A DNA stretch of 64,000 nucleotides from NCBI RefSeq assembly GCF_040958095.1, contig NC_091193.1, positions 36,049,759-36,113,758 on the forward strand. Reading direction: 5' to 3'. Each line of letters begins with the position of its first letter. The first letter of the stretch is position 1. The DNA comes from Procambarus clarkii. Taxonomy: Eukaryota > Arthropoda > Malacostraca > Decapoda > Cambaridae. The notes under the pieces were generated by a model. It did not search any database. It saw only the letters and a list, made by a program, of their open reading frames with translations, and was not told the DNA's origin. Of the stretch, positions 61,822-64,000 are shown one piece after another. The position numbers were made by a program, and so were the translations under genes.

Positions 61822-62601
61822 ATGGGAGATGTTATTACTGAATCACAAGTTAAAATTTTAGTTGGAAAATATTTTATTGATATATTAAATTATTCAATTA
61901 ATCTTTATAATTATAATATAAAGCATATTTATTTGCCAATGTTTGATATGTTAGATAGTGAATTTAATAATATTATATCAGTTATGTTTGACACATATAT
62001 AGATATATGTCAAAATATTGGGTTTTTAATAATAAATGGAAAATGGGATCATTACCGATGTGAATTTATTCTTGATTTTATTCGAAGACAATTCAGTTAT
62101 TATTTATACAAACTCCTAAAAAGAATTCATATTATAAAATTATACATTATTCTCTTAGAAAATACGTTACGATATGAAGGATGGGCTCTTATGGAATCTA
62201 TTTGGACTATACAAGGAAAAATACCTTATTCTCTAATTAGAAAACCTATATTGAATGAAAGATGTATTAAACCCATTCTTCTGTCCCATACCGATATATA
62301 TGACCTAAAAGATAATTTAAGTAATGTATATAATCGATCACCTACTGTAAAATATGTAAATGAAGTAACAAGAATTGTTATATATAATTTGTATAATTTA
62401 CTTATGAAAAAATTTAAATATGTAAATTGGTTAGAGACTATTCTTCTCTGTTCTCTCCCCAAACAAAATCTTAAAAGATTAAACTGCCTTCCTAAAACAA
62501 AATCTGAAAACAATTTAGAATGTTTAGGGGATATTCTTCGAACTATTGATCTTCATATATATAAAGATGGGGAAGTCTATAAATATAAGAAACATCGCTG
62601 A
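61822..62601 (+). CDS. Intact unrecognised 259-residue protein
   Basis: Starts MGDVITESQVKILVGKYFID, preceded by an A-rich AAATAAAAAAATA leader. It is highly helical, rich in Ile/Tyr/Leu/Asn, with many hydrophobic residues but no clear membrane segment. It ends with a basic tail (YKYKKHR). There are few cysteines and no metal motif. Composition matches the other AT-rich virus-type genes. No family is recognised. Confidence 0.65.
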   Translation: MGDVITESQVKILVGKYFIDILNYSINLYNYNIKHIYLPMFDMLDSEFNNIISVMFDTYIDICQNIGFLIINGKWDHYRCEFILDFIRRQFSYYLYKLLKRIHIIKLYIILLENTLRYEGWALMESIWTIQGKIPYSLIRKPILNERCIKPILLSHTDIYDLKDNLSNVYNRSPTVKYVNEVTRIVIYNLYNLLMKKFKYVNWLETILLCSLPKQNLKRLNCLPKTKSENNLECLGDILRTIDLHIYKDGEVYKYKKHR

Positions 62602-62734
62602 TTTATGTATGTGTGTGTTGTATGGTGTGGAAATAATCTAAATCATATTTTTTTCTTTTGTCTACAGGATGTTTAAGTAAGAATAGACTTATTGATTGGC
62701 TTCCATCATCATCATCATCATCATTATCATCATT

Positions 62735-63208
62735 ATGTTGCTGTTAGAAGATTTCATTTGGCAACCACTTTCATATGAAATTCAACTGTATTTAGATGAT
62801 GTTTATAGTACACACATATTTAACCTGTGGACAGTTCTTTGTGGTCTTTTTTGGTATTATTCAGGGCTTAGAGAAGTGAATTTTGTTGCACTTCTTTTTT
62901 GCCTAATATGTGAAAGAAACAGAGAAGTTTGCAGGAAGCAAGTTCAATATATGGTTATATATTTCTGCTTAGGAATTGGTATATGTACTATAGATGACAC
63001 AAATGTCTTATTTCTAGTAGCATGTTTAATGATTACTTATTTTATGTGGAAATTAATCTATGGAGTACATGGTTATTATATGGTTTTAAGTATGGGATTA
63101 ATGTTACTCCTTTTTTTATATGAACTGTTATCAGGTTATATTAACTTTATTTTATTTAATTATTCTATTTTACAGTACATATATCATAATAATCAAAGAA
63201 TTTCCTGA
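62735..63208 (+). CDS. Multi-pass membrane protein
   Basis: The first ATG in frame is at 62735, after a (TCA)n tract. About 157 residues with three to four hydrophobic helices (around 30-50, 75-95, 97-115 and 118-145). It overlaps out of frame with the next gene by up to 90 bases. Given the many frameshifts here it may instead be the N-terminal part of one longer protein. No family is recognised. Confidence 0.5.
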   Translation: MLLLEDFIWQPLSYEIQLYLDDVYSTHIFNLWTVLCGLFWYYSGLREVNFVALLFCLICERNREVCRKQVQYMVIYFCLGIGICTIDDTNVLFLVACLMITYFMWKLIYGVHGYYMVLSMGLMLLLFLYELLSGYINFILFNYSILQYIYHNNQRIS

Positions 63209-63258
63209 AGGCAACCAAACAGATTTATTTCATGGTGCATTTTTACATTTAATAGTGT

Positions 63259-63995
63259 TAATGATACACCCAAAGAAAAAGAAATCCTCTCTACCTAAGT
63301 TAGTAAATATTGAAGTTGATTTAGATCACATTCTGTTGCAAGATCTTTCAGTTGCACATATTCCATTCTGGGGACATCATATAAATAATAAATTTTCACC
63401 TCAATTCCACCCTGAACTACCAATAGATGGTTATCCACGTTCATCTTTCTTTTCTGAAGATGAACGATTATCTTGGCAAGGTGAGATTGCTTATTTCCAG
63501 CCGAAATCTACTGTCTTAAATTGTGCATCAAAAATAAGATTAGAACATCTTCAAAATATTTGTAATCATGCTAACGATTGTTATTGGCAAGAGCACATTT
63601 TTATTTTTGGAAAGCATATACTTACCAAGAAGGAACTTGATGAAATAATGAGTTTTATAAACCCAAAGGACACTGTGGTGTCTATTTATGCTCGTGGTGG
63701 ATGGGTTGAGAGTTTTTTGCTGAATCGAGATGTGAGCATTATTCCAACAGAAAACACAGAAAGATTAGAGTATATAACTGCAGTTAAATGGTTACCAAAC
63801 GGGTATATTAGGCATATAGATAAAGAAACTTGTATTAATAAAGAATATTCAAATGCCAATATACTTATAATCAATGAACCAATTGGAAATTTTTATATGA
63901 CTAACGTTAGTATACTTAAAAGTTTCAAAGGACGACTAGTGATAATGTTTGGTTCCAACTTTCCTATGGTCATTAAAAGTGTTTTAACCCCTTAA
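63259..63995 (+). CDS. Unrecognised protein with a Rossmann-like C-terminal half
   Basis: The frame is open from 63120. I favour the ATG at 63259 (MIHPKKKKSSLPKLVNIEVD), because the part before it overlaps the membrane gene and is itself hydrophobic. An alternative is that the hydrophobic start belongs, making an anchored protein. The second half shows alternating strands (DTVVSIYARGGWVESFLLNR, NANILIINEP, KGRLVIMFG) that suggest a nucleotide or S-adenosylmethionine-binding fold, without a firm glycine motif. It ends five bases from the window edge. Confidence 0.45.
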
Positions 63996-64000
63996 CTGCG

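Noticed and set aside
62226-62513. Minus-strand frame inside 61822-62601
   Set aside because: Opposite an intact longer gene with matching composition.
1-64000. tRNA or rRNA genes
   Set aside because: I saw no cloverleaf-like or rRNA-like segment by eye; a covariance search was not possible.

Overview
The window looks like a stretch of arthropod (most likely decapod crustacean) chromosome that carries an endogenised large dsDNA virus and its accumulated debris. The viral reading rests on an intact second-largest RNA polymerase subunit (28434-32009, minus) near a LEF-4-like mRNA capping protein (34631-36124). It also rests on two copies of a short-anchor membrane protein resembling the nimavirus VP24/VP26/VP28 layout, two IAP (BIR-RING) genes and several duplicated coiled-coil genes. 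RNA polymerase plus a one-chain capping enzyme is typical of the Naldaviricetes (baculovirus/nudivirus side); the membrane-protein layout recalls nimaviruses. Family placement is inference. That the locus is chromosomal follows from nested LINE elements, a solo LTR with target duplication, spliceosomal introns and many broken genes.

Layout. 0-8 kb: a broken unknown gene, a leucine-zipper gene on a reusable promoter cassette, an intact 355-codon unknown gene, membrane protein copy A and the large coiled-coil gene copy A. 8-14.5 kb: small TATA-driven genes, a second promoter-cassette gene and a spliced T4 Rnl1-type RNA ligase with an in-frame stop. 15-25.5 kb: spliced IAP-1 (three BIRs, UBA, RING), LINE debris, a duplicated leader/zipper gene pair, coiled-coil copy B killed by a LINE fragment, and frameshifted IAP-2. 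26-38.3 kb: a broken gene, a spliced secreted peptide gene, a 62-base repeat array, the polymerase subunit, a two-helix membrane protein, a basic protein, the capping protein, a PD-(D/E)XK nuclease and a PPP1R15/GADD34-like eIF2alpha-phosphatase regulator.

38.7-54.8 kb is dominated by transposons: a solo LTR, a LINE inside the intron of a dUTPase gene, and a LINE inserted into an I-type LINE. 55-64 kb holds an intronless S-adenosylmethionine synthetase, membrane protein copy B, an FBH1 (F-box DNA helicase)-derived gene without a P-loop, and three unrecognised genes.

How it fits together: transcription and capping (polymerase subunit, LEF-4-like), nucleotide/nucleic-acid metabolism (dUTPase, RNA ligase, nuclease, FBH1-like, SAM synthetase), host control (two IAPs, PPP1R15-like) and envelope/structural proteins (membrane copies A and B, coiled coils). 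At least seven genes carry a single in-frame stop and many carry one frameshift, often in a homopolymer. The homopolymer breaks may be assembly errors; the nonsense changes and insertions indicate real decay. All assignments come from reading motifs by eye; no search was run.
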